Shown piece by piece: positions 25,351-33,803 of a stretch of 64,000 nt of DNA. The DNA is from Bacteroidaceae bacterium (lineage in GTDB: Bacteria; Bacteroidota; Bacteroidia; Bacteroidales; Bacteroidaceae), in the NCBI GenBank assembly GCA_024401275.1, contig JAKSLJ010000004.1, positions 87,693 to 151,692 on the forward strand. Direction: 5' to 3'. Position numbers and translations under genes: made by a program. The first letter of the stretch is position 1, and each line of letters starts with the position of its first letter. A model generated the notes under the pieces. That model ran no database searches, was not told where the DNA came from, and saw only the letters and a program-made list of their open reading frames with translations.

Positions 25351-26217
25351 TTAACAAACCACCACCGGATTGGTACTTCCGTAAAGGCGTGTATTCAGCT
25401 CAGGACACTTTTCGGTAAGTATCTGCTGAAGGAGTTCCGAGGTGAACTGTTCTGTCTCGTAATGTCCGAGCACGACTATCTGGATGTCGCCAAGAGCCTC
25501 AAAGTACTCATGATAGTGCATCTCTCCTGTAACGAAGTAGTCGGCACCGGCAGCCTTCGCATCGGCAAGCAAGAAAGAACCTGCACCACCGCAGATGGCT
25601 ATCTTGATGACCCCCTCCGACTCCCCCACAAGGGGGAGAGAAAGCCCATGCGGATTGGTTCTCTGCGATGTATGAGTTCCTCCCCTTGTGGGGAGGTTAG
25701 GAGGGGTCGAGCAGAGTGCACAAGGCGCTTTGAACACGGTCTTTATGTATTCTACTACAGGAACGCCGAGTGTCTGAGGACTTATTGTGCCGATAACACC
25801 AGAGCCGCCTTCAAAACCACCGCGAGAGAAAGGCTGTAGGAAGGTTACGTCAGAAAGTCCGAGTTTCTCAGCCATCTTATGATTGACACCTCCCGGAGCA
25901 TTATCGAGGTTGGTGTGCATGGAAATGATGGCTATGTTATTGCGGATAGCTTTCATAACGATGCGCTCCACGCTACTACCGTCGGCAGAGATACGTTTCA
26001 AGCCACGGAAGAGCAGCGGATGGTGAGACACGATGAGATTGAAGCCGCTCTTGACAGCTTCGTCAACGACACCTTCAGTGACGTCAAGACACAACAATGC
26101 CCCTGTAACGTCTTGCTCTCCTGTCAATCCAATCTGCAAGCCAGCATTATCGTAGCTTTCCTGCAGCGGCAGAGGAGCAAAAGTTTCAAGGGCAGCAAGC
26201 ACTTGGTTTATTTTCAT
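25351..26217 (-). CDS. Nif3-like dinuclear metal-centre protein with in-frame repeat insertion
   Basis: A 288-residue member of the Nif3/YbgI family, sometimes annotated as GTP cyclohydrolase I type 2, a role that is not firmly proven. Metal ligands: His-His in IVSHHPLLF, the Asp/His region in SMHTNLDNAPGG, and GEMHYHEYFE near the C-terminus. The start at 26217 (MKINQVLAALE) is chosen because the TAATTTTG box lies just upstream, inside the longer alternative. Residues about 167-204, between the two family halves, are encoded by an inverted pair of REP-like repeats (TPPNLPTRGG and LPLVGESEGV). The frame stays open through the insertion, so the protein may be functional. Confidence 0.88.
   Translation of the reverse strand: MKINQVLAALETFAPLPLQESYDNAGLQIGLTGEQDVTGALLCLDVTEGVVDEAVKSGFNLIVSHHPLLFRGLKRISADGSSVERIVMKAIRNNIAIISMHTNLDNAPGGVNHKMAEKLGLSDVTFLQPFSRGGFEGGSGVIGTISPQTLGVPVVEYIKTVFKAPCALCSTPPNLPTRGGTHTSQRTNPHGLSLPLVGESEGVIKIAICGGAGSFLLADAKAAGADYFVTGEMHYHEYFEALGDIQIVVLGHYETEQFTSELLQQILTEKCPELNTRLYGSTNPVVVC
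25605..25717. repeat. Inverted REP-like pair inside the Nif3 gene
   Basis: Left GACCCCCTCCGACTCCCCCA and right CTCCCCTTGTGGGGAGG...GGGGTC are in opposite orientation, separated by about 40 bases. The family is also seen at 17140-17190 and 22107-22145. Confidence 0.8.
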
Positions 26218-26225
26218 TCCGTTTG

Positions 26226-26233
26226 CAAAATTA
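26226..26233 (-). promoter_or_regulatory. -7 box of the Nif3 gene, leader nearly absent
   Basis: Minus-strand TAATTTTG ends only 8 bases before the ATG at 26217, so the mRNA would begin within a few bases of the start codon. The -33 region (TCTG) is weak. Confidence 0.6.
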
Positions 26234-26385
26234 CGAAACATTTACGATTCCCAGACAGTTTTCAGTCACTTTTTTGACAAAAACTTGATTTTCATAACGG
26301 AAAGCGGCACTTTACCACATTATTATATAAGATAGTAGAGGCTTTTAATGCATCTTTTGTGTCAGAAAAAGACGAGAGAGAAAGG

Positions 26386-27165
26386 TCAATACGACACAGA
26401 ACACTTGAAGCCCAGAGCCTCAACTCGTGAAGCGATGGCATCAAGCGTTTCCTTGCTTGCTTTCTTCAAGCCTTCAACTGGCGTTTCACGATCAATGGTA
26501 TAAATCATAACCTGCTGAGGTGCAATCTTTTGAAGCGCTTCAAGCCATGGAAGAAGATAGGCTTCAGATGTGTTGCTCATGTCCTTTCCTTCATATTCAC
26601 CACAGAGGAACATCGTCTGTATTATGACCTTACCCTTGAAAAGACAAAGCTGTTCCACAATCTTTTCAGCACTGTATGATGGCGACTGTGGACGATCAAG
26701 ACGGAAGATATACTCCGTATTCACAGTGTCGAGCTTCTGGCAGTTACGGTCAACCTTCAGCAAAGCGTTGCGAACTTCTTCCTTATGCAGCATCGTGGCA
26801 TTGGAAAGAACATTGATGCTACATTCCGGGCAATACTTGTCGCGCAACTCTACCGTATCGTCTATTATGCCTTGAAAATCAGGATGAGCCGTCGGTTCAC
26901 CGTTTCCAGCAAAGGTAAGCACATCTGGCAACTCTCCTGCGGCAGACATTTTCCTGAGCTGGGCTTCAAGAGCAGCCTTGACTTCCTCGCGTGCAGGCCT
27001 CTTCTGTTTTGGTCGGAAATCCTTGTTCAAGCCGCACTCACAGTAAATGCAGTCGAACGTGCAAATCTTGCCATCACCTGGCATAAGATTTATTCCGAGA
27101 GAAATACCAAAACGACGACTCCTTACAGGACCGAATATGGGTGAGGTATATATTATTGTAGCCAT
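26386..27165 (-). CDS. Radical SAM protein
   Basis: A 259-residue radical SAM enzyme with the cluster motif CTFDCIYCEC near residues 36-45. The strand order (LTFAGNGEPTAHPDF; VLSNATML; VIIQTMFLCGEYEG) matches the small radical SAM family with a GNGEP motif related to TYW1/MoaA-type proteins. Substrate unknown. The start at MATIIYTSP (27165) is preferred because the in-frame extension to 27396 runs into the ftsX gene on the opposite strand. No partner gene is obvious. Confidence 0.85.
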   Translation of the reverse strand: MATIIYTSPIFGPVRSRRFGISLGINLMPGDGKICTFDCIYCECGLNKDFRPKQKRPAREEVKAALEAQLRKMSAAGELPDVLTFAGNGEPTAHPDFQGIIDDTVELRDKYCPECSINVLSNATMLHKEEVRNALLKVDRNCQKLDTVNTEYIFRLDRPQSPSYSAEKIVEQLCLFKGKVIIQTMFLCGEYEGKDMSNTSEAYLLPWLEALQKIAPQQVMIYTIDRETPVEGLKKASKETLDAIASRVEALGFKCSVSY

Positions 27166-27221
27166 AGTGTTGTTAATAATTAATAAAAAGAGGCTTGGAA
27201 AGTGTTTTTTGTTGAAAATCG

Positions 27222-27252
27222 TTGCAAAATTATGAAAATTATAGTAATTTTG
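27222..27252 (+). promoter_or_regulatory. Promoter of ftsX operon
   Basis: TTG at 27222-27224 and TAATTTTG at 27245-27252, spacer 20 bp. The start codon follows only 7 bases after the -7 box, so a leaderless or nearly leaderless mRNA is expected. Confidence 0.72.
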
Positions 27253-27259
27253 CACCCAA

Positions 27260-28141
27260 ATGAAGAAAAATAAACATAAAAACAGCAATAATTCACGTAG
27301 TTTCCAAACTATTACCCTTATTTTCAGTACTTCTTTGGTGCTGATTCTTATCGGTTTGGTAGTAACTTTTGTGCTCACAGCGCACAATCTTTCCAACTAC
27401 GTAAAAGAGAATCTTTCGGTAACATTGTATCTCAACAAAGATCTCTCTGACTCACAGGGACAGAGTTTTGCCAATGAAGTGAGAAACAAGACATATGTTG
27501 CCTCAGTTGATTTCATCAGTAAGGAGCAAGTCATCATGGAGCAGGAGAAGGAACTTGGTGCCGATCCATCAGACTTCATCGGCTCAAATCCGTTCTCTGC
27601 CGAGGTGGACATTCGCTTGAATGCCGACTATGCAAACAATGACTCCGTACAATGGATATCAGACATGCTGAAAAAGGATGAGCGTGTGCAGGAAGTAACC
27701 TATCAAGAGAATCTCATCGAGCAGGTTAACCAAATGGTCAACAAGATAAACATCGCGCTCCTTATTCTTGCAGCCGTGCTCACAGTCATTTCTTTCTCGC
27801 TGATAAACAACACGGTACGTCTCGGTGTTTATGCCCGTCGATTTGCCATCAGAACGATGAAACTGGTTGGCGCGTCATGGAGTTTCATCCGCTGGCCTTT
27901 CCTCAAGAACGCTCTCGGCGTAGGTTTCATATCGTCCATCATAGCATGCGTTGTTCTCGGCATAGGTTTCTCTGTAATGACAGCTAACGAGCCAGAGATT
28001 CTCAATGTGCTGACCATGGACGTACTCATGATAACAGCCGCTGCAATCTTCATCTTCGGTATGATCATTACCTTCTGTTGTTCATACTTCTCAGTGAACA
28101 AGTTCCTGAACATGAAGGCAAGCGACCTTTATAAAATCTAA
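27260..28141 (+). CDS. ftsX: Cell division protein FtsX
   Basis: A 293-residue ABC-type permease subunit that works with FtsE to activate septal peptidoglycan hydrolases. Four membrane segments: about residues 20-42 (TLIFSTSLVLILIGLVVTF), 165-185, 215-240 and 255-280; the extracellular domain between TM1 and TM2 has SVTLYLNKDLSD. A basic N-terminus KKNKHKNSNN precedes TM1. ftsE is not in the window. First gene of ftsX-DUF3098-uppP-truB-queA-folK, all on the plus strand with short gaps. Confidence 0.92.
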   Translation: MKKNKHKNSNNSRSFQTITLIFSTSLVLILIGLVVTFVLTAHNLSNYVKENLSVTLYLNKDLSDSQGQSFANEVRNKTYVASVDFISKEQVIMEQEKELGADPSDFIGSNPFSAEVDIRLNADYANNDSVQWISDMLKKDERVQEVTYQENLIEQVNQMVNKINIALLILAAVLTVISFSLINNTVRLGVYARRFAIRTMKLVGASWSFIRWPFLKNALGVGFISSIIACVVLGIGFSVMTANEPEILNVLTMDVLMITAAAIFIFGMIITFCCSYFSVNKFLNMKASDLYKI

Positions 28142-28154
28142 AAAAACAAACAGA

Positions 28155-28176
28155 AAAGAGGGCTAAGGTCCTCTTT
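28155..28176 (+). terminator. Weak stem-loop after ftsX
   Basis: AAAGAGG pairs with CCTCTTT around an 8-base loop in the ftsX-DUF3098 gap. There is no strong T run, so partial attenuation or an mRNA-stability stem is more likely than full termination. Confidence 0.4.
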
Positions 28177-28199
28177 ATCTGCTTAAAAAATATCACAAT

Positions 28200-28427
28200 A
28201 TGAAACGTGACTTTGCTTTTGACAAGACAAACTTCATACTGCTCGCAGTCGGAATGATTATCGTAATCATCGGCTTTATTCTTATGAGTGGTAGCGGTTC
28301 TACAAACGAGGCATACAATCCGGAAATCTTCAGCGCTCGCCGCATCGTAGTTGCTCCTATCGTAAGCCTTATAGGTTTCTGCTCAATCATTTACGCCATT
28401 ATCCATAAGCCAAAGGACAAGGAATAA
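28200..28427 (+). CDS. DUF3098 small membrane protein
   Basis: A 75-residue protein with two membrane helices (about 10-30 FILLAVGMIIVIIGFILMSG and 48-66 VVAPIVSLIGFCSIIYAII) joined by a loop with EAYNPEIFSARR, the pattern of DUF3098. In Bacteroidota it commonly sits between ftsX and uppP, as here, hinting at an envelope role. Function unknown. Confidence 0.88.
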   Translation: MKRDFAFDKTNFILLAVGMIIVIIGFILMSGSGSTNEAYNPEIFSARRIVVAPIVSLIGFCSIIYAIIHKPKDKE

Positions 28428-28436
28428 CTCAGAAGT

Positions 28437-29297
28437 ATGGATTGGATACAAGCACTTATCCTTGGCTTAGTACAAGGACTTACAGAATATCTTCCTATAA
28501 GCAGTAGCGGACACCTGGAACTAGGAAAGGTACTGCTTGGCACAGAAGCCGGCGGATTGCAGTTTGACATTCTCGTTCATGTGGCAACCGTCATGAGTAC
28601 GCTCGTCATCCTTTGGAAGGAAGTGTTCTGGATTTTCAAAGGACTTTTCGTGCCGCTTCGCCGTTCAGGTTCTGGCGTTAGCTTCTACAATCGTCTTTCC
28701 GACGAACAGCGCTACGCATGGTGCATCATCGTTTCAATGATACCAGTTGGCGTTGTAGGACTTTGCTTCAAGCACGTCATAGAAGGTCTCTACGAAGGAA
28801 ACGAACAAGTCAAGATAATGGTTGTCGGATTCTGCCTGTTGCTTACAGCCGCTCTCCTTTCATTCAGCTATTTTGCAAAGCCACGTCCAAAGGAGAACAT
28901 CTCGCCTTTACACGCCTTTATCATAGGTATTGCTCAGGCATGTGCCGTTCTTCCTGGACTTTCACGCTCTGGCTCAACTATTGCAACCGGCTTGCTGCTT
29001 GGCAACAAGAAGGAAAAACTCGCACAGTTCTCTTTCCTCATGGTCATTCCTCCGATTCTTGGAGAAGCATTGCTCGACTTGCGTCACATCATCTCACCAG
29101 ACGCAGAGCACGCAGCAGAGGTTGCAGCAGGACAGATGGGCGTATTCCCAATGATTGTCGGTTTCATCGCAGCCTTCATCAGCGGATGTCTCGCCTGCAA
29201 ATGGATGATTGATATCGTAAAGAAAGGAAAGCTCATTTACTTTGCCATTTACTGCGCAATTGTTGGAGCCGGACTGCTGATTTACTCAGCTCTCTAA
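28437..29297 (+). CDS. uppP: Undecaprenyl-diphosphatase
   Basis: A 286-residue integral membrane phosphatase that recycles undecaprenyl diphosphate to the monophosphate lipid carrier for peptidoglycan and polysaccharide synthesis; it also gives bacitracin tolerance. Family motifs: [18 protein letters not shown] near the N-terminus and [18 protein letters not shown] (about 165-182). About eight hydrophobic segments. It starts 9 bases after DUF3098. Confidence 0.96.
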   Translation: MDWIQALILGLVQGLTEYLPISSSGHLELGKVLLGTEAGGLQFDILVHVATVMSTLVILWKEVFWIFKGLFVPLRRSGSGVSFYNRLSDEQRYAWCIIVSMIPVGVVGLCFKHVIEGLYEGNEQVKIMVVGFCLLLTAALLSFSYFAKPRPKENISPLHAFIIGIAQACAVLPGLSRSGSTIATGLLLGNKKEKLAQFSFLMVIPPILGEALLDLRHIISPDAEHAAEVAAGQMGVFPMIVGFIAAFISGCLACKWMIDIVKKGKLIYFAIYCAIVGAGLLIYSAL

Positions 29298-29339
29298 ACT
29301 ATCTTCTCATTATCTAACTCTCAAAAAACAACATATCTC

Positions 29340-30044
29340 TTGGATTTTTTCGAAGGAGAAATAATACATATTGACAAACCTTATGGAATGTCCAGTTTCG
29401 GTGCCTTGGCAAGATGTCGCTATCTGCTATCACAGAAGCTGGGCATAAAGCGTTTGAAAATGGGGCATGCTGGAACTCTTGACCCGCTTGCTACAGGTGT
29501 GCTAACCCTTTGCACTGGAAAAGCAACCAAAAAGATTGACTCTCTGCAGCGTGACATAAAGGAATATACCGCCACTCTGCAGCTTGGAGCAACCACAGTA
29601 AGTTACGATCGCGAGCATCCAATAAACCAAACCTACCCTACCCAACACATCACCCGTCAGCTTATTGATGAGACTCTGCAGAAATTCGTTGGCGAGATTC
29701 AGCAGGTGCCACCAGCATATTCTGCTTGCAAGATAAACGGCGATCGTGCTTACCAACTGATAAGAGCCGGCGAGAAGGTAGAGCTCAAGGCTAAGACTCT
29801 AAAGATTGACGAAATAGAGGCAACCGACTTTGATGCGGAAAACATGCTGCTGAGCATCAGGGTGGTTTGCAGCAAAGGAACATATATCCGCGCTCTTGCC
29901 CGTGACATCGGAGAAGCTCTTGACAGCGGCGCATTCCTTACAGCCTTACGCAGAACAAGGGTAGGAAACGTAAGAGTGGAAGACTGCATTGACTTTGACA
30001 CCTTCCCTGAATGGGTAGAAGAGCATGTGGAAATCAATAAATAG
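29340..30044 (+). CDS. truB: tRNA pseudouridine(55) synthase
   Basis: A 234-residue enzyme that forms pseudouridine 55 in the T loop of tRNAs. The catalytic Asp is in GHAGTLDPLATGVL (about residue 47); PPAYSACKINGDRAY and CSKGTYIRALARDIG are family motifs. The start appears to be TTG at 29340 (protein MDFFEGEIIHIDKP); the next in-frame ATG at 29387 would remove conserved residues. Confidence 0.94.
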   Translation: MDFFEGEIIHIDKPYGMSSFGALARCRYLLSQKLGIKRLKMGHAGTLDPLATGVLTLCTGKATKKIDSLQRDIKEYTATLQLGATTVSYDREHPINQTYPTQHITRQLIDETLQKFVGEIQQVPPAYSACKINGDRAYQLIRAGEKVELKAKTLKIDEIEATDFDAENMLLSIRVVCSKGTYIRALARDIGEALDSGAFLTALRRTRVGNVRVEDCIDFDTFPEWVEEHVEINK

Positions 30045-30064
30045 CAAAAGAACAAAAAACAGAT

Positions 30065-31186
30065 ATGAAACTTTCAAGATTCAAATTTAAACTCCCAGAG
30101 GACAAGCTCGCTCTGCATCCTGCCTACAACCGTGATGAGGCAAAGATGATGATCATTCACAAAAAGAGCGGTAAGATTGAGATGTTTGAAACAGACGAGA
30201 ATGGCGAAACCATCAAAGACGAAGATGGCAAGCCTGTCTATATTCAGTTCAAGAAACTCATCAACTACTTCGACGAGAACGACACAATCATCTTCAACGA
30301 CTCTAAGATTTTCCCTTCACGCATCTACGGCATGAAGGAAAAGACTGATGCGCAGATTGAAGTTCTCCTTCTCCGTGAGCTTAATTCAGACATGCGTCTT
30401 TGGGACGTACTCGTTGAACCTGCACGCAAGATCCGTATCGGAAACAAACTGTTCTTCAACGAATCTGGCAGCATGGTAGCAGAAGTTGTTGACAACACAA
30501 CATCGCGTGGCCGTACGCTTCGCTTCCTCTACGACTCTACTGACGAGGATTTCCGCCGCGAGCTCTACTCTCTCGGTGAAGTTCCAGTGCCTCATTACAT
30601 TGTTGACAAGCGTCCAATGGAGGAAGAAGACGCTGAACGCTATCAGACTCTTTACGCAAAGAACGAAGGCGCAATCGTAGTTCCTGCATCCGGTCTTCAT
30701 TTCTCTCGTGAACTTCTCAAGCGCCTTGAAATCAAGGGCGTGAACTTTGCTTATGTTACTGTTCACACTTCCCTCGGTTGTTTCCACACCATTGAGGTTG
30801 AAGACCTCTCAAAGTTCAAGATGGACTCTGAAAAGATGGTTGTTGACGCAGAAGCTTGCCGCATCGTAAACGAGACAAAGAAATATCCAGAGCGCAAGAT
30901 TCTCTGCGTAGGTCCAAGCACTTTCAAGGCTATTGAGACTGCAAAGAGCACAAGCAACACACTGAAGGAGTACAACGGTTGGACAAACCGCTTCATGTTC
31001 CCTCCTTACGAATCAGGCGTAGCTAACTGCATGGTATGCAACTTCTACTACCCAGAGACAACTCTCCTCATGGCAGAAGCTGCTTTTGCAGGTTACGAGC
31101 TTATCATGGAGGCTTACAAACTTGCGTTGAAGAACGACTATATGTTCGGTGTTTACGGCGACTGTATGCTGGTTCTTAATGATTAA
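30065..31186 (+). CDS. queA: S-adenosylmethionine:tRNA ribosyltransferase-isomerase
   Basis: A 373-residue enzyme that transfers the ribosyl part of SAM to 7-aminomethyl-7-deazaguanine in tRNA, giving epoxyqueuosine. Visible: the N-terminal FKFKLPEDKLALHPA, FNDSKIFPSRIYG, GAIVVPASGLHFSRELL and TVHTSLGCFHTIEVEDL. An acidic loop at 42-58 (DENGETIKDEDGKPV) is a local insertion. It follows truB by 20 bases, so two tRNA-modification genes are adjacent. Confidence 0.96.
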   Translation: MKLSRFKFKLPEDKLALHPAYNRDEAKMMIIHKKSGKIEMFETDENGETIKDEDGKPVYIQFKKLINYFDENDTIIFNDSKIFPSRIYGMKEKTDAQIEVLLLRELNSDMRLWDVLVEPARKIRIGNKLFFNESGSMVAEVVDNTTSRGRTLRFLYDSTDEDFRRELYSLGEVPVPHYIVDKRPMEEEDAERYQTLYAKNEGAIVVPASGLHFSRELLKRLEIKGVNFAYVTVHTSLGCFHTIEVEDLSKFKMDSEKMVVDAEACRIVNETKKYPERKILCVGPSTFKAIETAKSTSNTLKEYNGWTNRFMFPPYESGVANCMVCNFYYPETTLLMAEAAFAGYELIMEAYKLALKNDYMFGVYGDCMLVLND

Positions 31187-31225
31187 AACACTGTTCCATG
31201 CCATTCGGAGACATGGTTAATCATC

Positions 31226-31630
31226 ATGCACAAACTATTTCTCTCATTAGGAACAAACCTTGGCAACAAGGAGCAGAACCTGCTTGATGCCATTGAAAAA
31301 ATAAACAAGTCGGTTGGCACAGTCATGCGCCAATCGACTTTCATTTCTACCGATCCGGTTGATTTCGTTTCGGAAAACACTTTTCTTAATGCTGCTGTCC
31401 TTGTCCACACAAACCTATCTCCAGAAGAATGTCTCAACATCACACAGAAGATAGAACGCGACATGGGCAGAACACGCAAGTCAGTTGACGGCAAGCACTT
31501 TGACCGAATCATCGACATAGACATTCTTCTATACGATGACCTACAAATATCCTCACCACGCCTCACTATCCCCCACCCTAAAATGTACGAACGCGACTTC
31601 GTGATGATTCCGCTGAAGGAGATTCTGTAA
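31226..31630 (+). CDS. folK: 2-amino-4-hydroxy-6-hydroxymethyldihydropteridine diphosphokinase
   Basis: A 134-residue pyrophosphokinase of folate synthesis. Seen: LSLGTNLGNKEQNL at the start and the RxxDxDIL signature FDRIIDIDILLYDD, followed by LTIPHPKMYERDFVMIPL. It ends the ftsX-folK gene string, 39 bases after queA. The only other pterin gene in the window is folE. Confidence 0.95.
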   Translation: MHKLFLSLGTNLGNKEQNLLDAIEKINKSVGTVMRQSTFISTDPVDFVSENTFLNAAVLVHTNLSPEECLNITQKIERDMGRTRKSVDGKHFDRIIDIDILLYDDLQISSPRLTIPHPKMYERDFVMIPLKEIL

Positions 31631-31656
31631 TTAGTTTTTTTGCATGCAAGCTCCTT

Positions 31657-33387
31657 TTAGAATCTGTAAGAACAACCAATGATCAAGGCTCTTGCGTTGT
31701 AGTCATTTGAAGTAACAAGGACATTATTGTTACTATTCTCGCTTTTCACACGATCTTCATTGAGAATATCCTGCACAAATCCATATACAGCCCAATCGCC
31801 AAGCTGCTTCTGTGCACGAAATGCCAGATAAGTGAACGGATTACTATACCAATGAAGATGGCTTTCACGACCATTATAAAGTGAAACAGCCGAAAGCATC
31901 CATTCATTAGGAAGCTTCAGTTGCGGACGAATCTTGAAGCTATAAGACCATGCCTTGTCTTCAGAAACAGTCTCACCGTCGTACCAAAGCCTTTGTACGC
32001 GCGCACCGAAAGTCATACCGAATTTACCCGCACGCATTTCGCCTTCCAGTGCTCCTCTGACAGTATTGTATTCAGCATCGTTTATCCAGGTTTTGACATT
32101 TACCTGCTCCTCTTCATCGTAAGTAGCAATTCCTGTAATATCATCCGACTTCTTCTGATAAGTCACGCTGGTGCTAAGTGTAAGGCTTGGCACACTGAAA
32201 GTGTATTTTCCCTGTATCTGATTTGTTACAGACGGTTGAAGGTCCTCGTTACCTTTAACTCGCGAACCTATATTTGAGCCTACATGAACAAATGGATAAA
32301 GCTGCGTGTAGGTAGGACGATTTATACTATGTTTGTAACTTGCAGTAAACTTATTCCGAGCATTTATCTTCCATGTTGCAGACAAATTATAGAGGAAGTC
32401 ACGGTAAGTGTTCATGACATCGCCTTTCGTATTGTCGCTAAGAGTCTCAAGCTTGTGATGATAGCTTTCATATCCACCTTCAGCCACGAAAGAGAAACGT
32501 CCGACATTGTAGTTAAGCGCACCGGATGTGAGAACCTGAGTAACATGATAGTCAAATAATGAGATGGCATCGCTTATGCGAGTGCTCATAAATCCCACTT
32601 TCTCGCGAAGACTAAAGCTGAAGCCACCCCATTTCGGAGAATGAAAGAGCAATTGTCCCTTCGTATCTGTAGAATGATGTGCCTTATGGTCATCTTTCTC
32701 TTCATATACCATTTCCTTGCCCCACACCACACTGTTGATGTCGGTTGGCGTATTGTCATACTTTATGTATGCACGCGCAGAAAACGAGCCTCCGAAGCCA
32801 AACTGGTGAAGATACTCAACCAATGAACCGCAATTAATCTTCCATTCCTTACGTTGCTGGTCCTCAAACTTATTATTCTCTGAGCCATCTTTTGCCCTAT
32901 TATGACGTGTTGCCGTCTCGCCTACTCTATCTGCGTAATACTTTTGGAAGAAATCAAAAGACAGAACATTCTGTTTGTCAAGATGATAGTCAATTCTAAA
33001 TGTCAGATCCTCATGTTCATAGCGATTGGCAATCTTCGTGTCGGTAAGCTGATGGTCGCCATTACCGTGAATACCTTCTACAGAACGCGAAGTATTTATC
33101 TGAGAGAAATCCATCTCGACATTTCCGGCCATTTGCAACTTACCTTTCTTGTAGTTGAAGAATCCGTTTGGCAGAATATGTCCGCGACTGCTTGTACCAA
33201 TATAGGCAGCACCATGCCATGCAACAGAGTCGTAATCAGGCTGTTGCTTCTTCACCTCAGCCTCATAATTGTCGATGCTGCGACGCGCCAAGCGCTGGAA
33301 GTCCTCTTCCTCTTGCGAAAAAGCACTCGATGGCACAAAAAAGAGAAGTGATAAGAAAAGTATAAGGGCCTCGGCAGTTTTTATCAT
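31657..33387 (-). CDS. Outer-membrane beta-barrel protein
   Basis: A 576-residue protein with a signal peptide (residues 1-24, ALILFLSLLFFVPSSAFSQ) and a long series of alternating strands ending in aromatic Phe (ALIIGCSYRF), typical of outer-membrane barrels. It resembles the barrel half of TonB-dependent receptors (outer-membrane beta-barrel family 3) but has no plug domain or TonB box that I can see. The start at 33387 is chosen because the longer alternative runs through the terminator of the upstream small lipoprotein gene. Cargo unknown. Confidence 0.8.
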   Translation of the reverse strand: MIKTAEALILFLSLLFFVPSSAFSQEEEDFQRLARRSIDNYEAEVKKQQPDYDSVAWHGAAYIGTSSRGHILPNGFFNYKKGKLQMAGNVEMDFSQINTSRSVEGIHGNGDHQLTDTKIANRYEHEDLTFRIDYHLDKQNVLSFDFFQKYYADRVGETATRHNRAKDGSENNKFEDQQRKEWKINCGSLVEYLHQFGFGGSFSARAYIKYDNTPTDINSVVWGKEMVYEEKDDHKAHHSTDTKGQLLFHSPKWGGFSFSLREKVGFMSTRISDAISLFDYHVTQVLTSGALNYNVGRFSFVAEGGYESYHHKLETLSDNTKGDVMNTYRDFLYNLSATWKINARNKFTASYKHSINRPTYTQLYPFVHVGSNIGSRVKGNEDLQPSVTNQIQGKYTFSVPSLTLSTSVTYQKKSDDITGIATYDEEEQVNVKTWINDAEYNTVRGALEGEMRAGKFGMTFGARVQRLWYDGETVSEDKAWSYSFKIRPQLKLPNEWMLSAVSLYNGRESHLHWYSNPFTYLAFRAQKQLGDWAVYGFVQDILNEDRVKSENSNNNVLVTSNDYNARALIIGCSYRF

Positions 33388-33411
33388 ATAAGTCAATTGT
33401 GTACAAAAAAC

Positions 33412-33447
33412 GAAAAAAGTCGCCCAACTCTGAGAGTTAGACGACTT
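33412..33447 (-). terminator. Terminator of the small Ala-rich lipoprotein gene
   Basis: On the minus strand AAGTCGTCTAACTCT pairs with AGTTGGGCGACTT and is followed by TTTTTTCGTTTTTT. Confidence 0.85.
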
Positions 33448-33472
33448 ATAGAACTGTGTCTGTTCGCCTGAA

Positions 33473-33670
33473 TTATTCAGCAGCAGCAGTGTCAGCAGCA
33501 GCAGAATCAGCAACCTCTACAGTTGAATCAGCAGCAGCTGAATCAGCAGCAGTAGTGTCAGCAACAGCAGCAGTTGAGTCAGCTTCCTCTGCAGGAGCCT
33601 CAGCCTTGTTACCACATGATGCGAAAGAGATAGCTGCTACAGCAGCGAACATAAGAACTAACTTTTTCAT
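33473..33670 (-). CDS. Small Ala/Asp-rich lipoprotein
   Basis: A 65-residue protein: a lipoprotein signal with FASCGNK (Cys19), then a low-complexity mature part made of AD(S/T)xAA repeats (ADTTAADSAAADSTVEVADS). Such tiny, probably disordered lipoproteins are common in Bacteroidota; function unknown. It has its own TACCTTTG promoter box (minus strand, 33726-33733) and its own terminator, so it is a single-gene unit and probably well expressed. Confidence 0.8.
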   Translation of the reverse strand: MKKLVLMFAAVAAISFASCGNKAEAPAEEADSTAAVADTTAADSAAADSTVEVADSAAADTAAAE

Positions 33671-33725
33671 TTTCTTTAATTTTTTAATTGTAATACAATC
33701 GTGTTATTTATTATTTTTCTGGGTG

Positions 33726-33733
33726 CAAAGGTA
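33726..33733 (-). promoter_or_regulatory. -7 box of the small lipoprotein gene
   Basis: Minus-strand TACCTTTG, 55 bases before the start codon, with a TTAG about 19-20 bases upstream as a weak -33. Confidence 0.6.
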
Positions 33734-33803
33734 TAGTGTTTTTATGAATTGCTAAAACATTTTTTTTGAAAAAATTGTTAAAGTGGCATTAATTTGACAA
33801 TTA

